Shown here: positions 63,943 to 64,000 of the stretch, piece by piece | Layout: each line of letters opens with the position of its first letter | Numbering within the stretch: position 1 is the first letter of the stretch | NCBI RefSeq assembly: GCF_008298035.1 | Contig: NZ_CP042910.1 | Location: 3,239,001 to 3,303,000, forward strand | Length of the DNA: 64,000 bases | Source of the DNA: Gimesia maris | Lineage (GTDB): Bacteria; Planctomycetota; Planctomycetia; Planctomycetales; Planctomycetaceae | Direction: 5' to 3' | The notes under the pieces: model-generated | The model's input: only the letters and a program-made list of their open reading frames with translations | What the model was told of the DNA's origin: nothing | The model's database searches: none | Translations under genes and position numbers: made by a program

Positions 63943-64000
63943 TGACCTCTTTTGCTGTCAGCAGCACCAGTGTTCAATGAGCTTAGCAAACTTTTGTGTG

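Noticed and set aside
1-64000. tRNA, rRNA, CRISPR, IS or prophage signatures
   Set aside because: No tRNA-like TPsiC stretch in a gap, no repeat-spacer array, and no transposase or integrase protein was found.

Overview
The window looks like chromosomal DNA of a planctomycete, most like the Gimesia/Planctomycetaceae group. The evidence is a HYxxAFE-type protein, an ECF sigma factor next to a membrane-anchored Ser/Thr kinase, a Gfo/Idh/MocA protein with a twin-arginine signal, a ceramidase-like secreted protein, a fused SecDF, and many proteins with no family outside this phylum. GC looks close to 50 percent and codon use looks even. No IS element, prophage, tRNA, rRNA or CRISPR array was found. 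This reads as stable core and lineage-specific DNA rather than an island. The genus is inferred from memory of protein families, not from a search.

Layout. 1-8 kb: tail of a rhomboid-like protein, an HD-GYP protein, a lipoprotein, a FabF-like ketosynthase, a HYxxAFE protein, hisS and a YkgJ-type cysteine-cluster protein. 8-15 kb: a long structured leader, a coiled-coil membrane protein, a rhomboid protease, an ECF sigma factor and kinase pair, a GT9 glycosyltransferase, an EF-hand protein and fabI. 15.8-21.7 kb: a lone GspF-like protein, then tgt-yajC-secDF. 21.8-33.7 kb: pyrC, tsaB, a ClC-CBS transporter, a PcrA-like helicase, a kinase, accD, a catalytically dead histidine-phosphatase homologue, rpe and gapdh. 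34.2-42.5 kb: a chemosensory cluster (hybrid cheA, cheW, a globin-PAS-MCP receptor, cheY, cheB, cheR). 42.8-45.3 kb: a GlmU-like protein and two small proteins. 45.6-53.3 kb: one long co-directional run with a thioredoxin-like membrane protein, a MacB/FtsX-type ABC pair, a double-domain ModA-like binding protein, a ModB-like permease, a ModC-like ATPase, a MoaD-like protein and a HesA/MoeB-like protein. 53.4-64 kb: ceramidase-like and prenyltransferase/beta-helix secreted proteins, an NTase-HD fusion, an atypical receiver domain, a D-aminoacylase-like amidohydrolase, a Tat-exported oxidoreductase-like protein, an Sm-like small protein and a cytochrome-c-like secreted protein.

How the genes work together. 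fabF-like, fabI and accD serve fatty-acid synthesis. tgt, hisS and tsaB serve tRNA charging and modification. yajC and secDF serve protein export. The chemosensory cluster has a soluble receptor with a haem-globin input domain, so oxygen or NO sensing is the natural hypothesis. The ABC/MoaD/HesA run fits oxyanion (molybdate or tungstate) uptake tied to molybdopterin assembly.

The strongest oddities are a Tgt in which all three zinc cysteines are replaced while the catalytic aspartates and zinc histidine remain, the haemoglobin-type chemoreceptor, the tandem ModA fusion operon, the RHG-family pseudoenzyme between rpe and accD, an NTase-HD fusion, and a hairpin-rich leader upstream of the gene at 8478.
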